Shown here: piece after piece, positions 4,859-5,196 of the stretch
How the letters are laid out: each line of letters opens with the position of its first letter
Numbering within the stretch: the stretch's first letter is position 1
DNA from: Planctomycetota bacterium
GTDB lineage: Bacteria > Planctomycetota > MHYJ01 > JACPRB01
NCBI GenBank assembly: GCA_016200125.1
Contig: JACQFK010000116.1
Location: 1-5,196 of the forward strand
Direction of reading: 5' to 3'
Length of the DNA: 5,196 nt
Notes under the pieces: generated by a model
Database searches by the model: none
What the model was told of the DNA's origin: nothing
Seen by the model: only the letters and a program-made list of their open reading frames with translations
Made by a program: the position numbers and the translations under genes

Positions 4859-5089
4859 ATGGCCGTCTGCCGATCCTGCGCCAAGCCCAAAGAAGGGCTC
4901 ATCATGGGGCAATCCCGAAACGGGAAGTGCAGGAAGTGCAAGTGGCCCTACTGCCAGGGGAGCAAATGCTATCGACCCCTCAAGCAGCCTCCGTATACAA
5001 AACCAGCCCTGAAAGCCTTGGCCCCGATCATCGGGCTTACAGTGAAGTGCAAGACTTGCGGCCATAGGAATAAGACAAGATCCTTCTAA
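4859..5089 (+). CDS. Small eight-cysteine zinc-ribbon protein
   Basis: This 76-aa basic protein runs from ATG 4859 to TAA 5087-5089. Its eight cysteines form four pairs: CRSC (4, 7), CRKC (24, 27), C32/C37 (CQGSKC) and CKTC (64, 67) followed by GHRN. CRSC and CRKC, with 16 residues between them, have the spacing of a classic zinc ribbon; the C32/C37 and C64/C67 pairs could form a second site. There is no transmembrane segment; residues 52-62 are mildly hydrophobic. Such proteins usually bind nucleic acid or proteins, but no specific family is recognised and no function is assigned. The start codon follows the TAG of the previous frame without a gap and in the same frame. It may be a separate, translationally coupled gene, or the rear part of a gene interrupted by a nonsense codon or by a pair of small frameshifts. 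Confidence 0.65.
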   Translation: MAVCRSCAKPKEGLIMGQSRNGKCRKCKWPYCQGSKCYRPLKQPPYTKPALKALAPIIGLTVKCKTCGHRNKTRSF

Positions 5090-5147
5090 CCGAGTCGACG
5101 ACCGTGAGGGTGATCACACAGCCGTCGGGGCCCACCTACAGAATTCC

Positions 5148-5192
5148 CTGATTTGAGAGTCACATTCTGACATATACCTCCTATCAAATCAG
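5148..5192. repeat. 9-bp perfect inverted repeat near the right edge
   Basis: CTGATTTGA (5148-5156) and TCAAATCAG (5184-5192) are exact reverse complements separated by 27 bp. There is no T-run, so a terminator for the gene ending at 5089 is unlikely. On the minus strand the loop contains AGGAGG (5182-5177) and an ATG (5173-5171), so it could cover a translation start. The sequence to the right is missing, which limits interpretation. Confidence 0.45.
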
Positions 5193-5196
5193 TGAG

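Noticed and set aside
5096..5128. CGACG / CGTCG arms and GTGATCAC palindrome after the last gene, considered as a terminator
   Set aside because: The stem is short, the loop is long, and there is no T-run.
4315..5196. Group I intron in, or split version of, the tRNA-Phe gene
   Set aside because: The break at the anticodon loop fits an intron, but no tRNA 5' half (GGACAGG acceptor strand, D arm) is found on the minus strand up to the right edge, and no intron core is recognised. A longer intron cannot be fully excluded.

Overview
The left four fifths of this window (about 1-4300) looks like chromosome of a GC-rich bacterium; a hand count of 601-660 gives 44 G/C in 60. An orphan pilC-type gene, a small protein with the YDV-D-L / WxxxG-S-I / NGxLxV pattern of secretin-type N-terminal domains, and an ECF sigma factor with a soluble zinc anti-sigma fit Acidobacteriota, Planctomycetota, Myxococcota or a similar phylum. 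The sequence does not allow a firmer assignment.

Layout: (1) 1-1356, plus strand: the 3' part of a large multi-pass membrane protein entering from the left edge. (2) 1385-1756, plus: a 123-aa anchored protein with the secretin-N-like pattern. (3) 1711-1956, minus: an 81-aa lipoprotein whose 3' end overlaps gene 2 tail to tail. (4) 2058-3224, plus: PilC/GspF inner-membrane platform protein. (5) 4060-3231, minus: ECF sigma factor and zinc-finger anti-sigma factor joined by an ATGA overlap, convergent with pilC and ending 6 nt from it. (6) 4061-4648: a gene-free stretch holding two palindromes upstream of the sigma gene, a cluster of direct and inverted repeats, the 3' half of a tRNA-Phe(GAA) gene on the minus strand (4315-4359), a phased tandem repeat (4432-4462) and a candidate promoter. 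(7) 4649-5089, plus: two small Cys-pair-rich reading frames in the same frame, separated only by one TAG codon. (8) 5090-5196: no convincing gene, but one 9-bp inverted repeat.

The most informative signal is the boundary at about 4315-4360. The tRNA remnant runs exactly from the anticodon loop to the encoded CCA, its 5' half is absent, and G+C drops right after it (27/60 at 4381-4440; 26/60 at 4681-4740). This is the expected scar of an integrative element: host DNA to the left, element DNA to the right, and an intact tRNA-Phe expected beyond the right edge. The zinc-ribbon genes would then be element cargo near the end of an island. No integrase is visible in the window, so the island is an inference.

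Functionally, genes 2 and 4 may both belong to type IV pilus or type II secretion-like machinery, and the sigma/anti-sigma pair is a self-contained regulatory switch. No known defence, CRISPR or biosynthetic system is visible.
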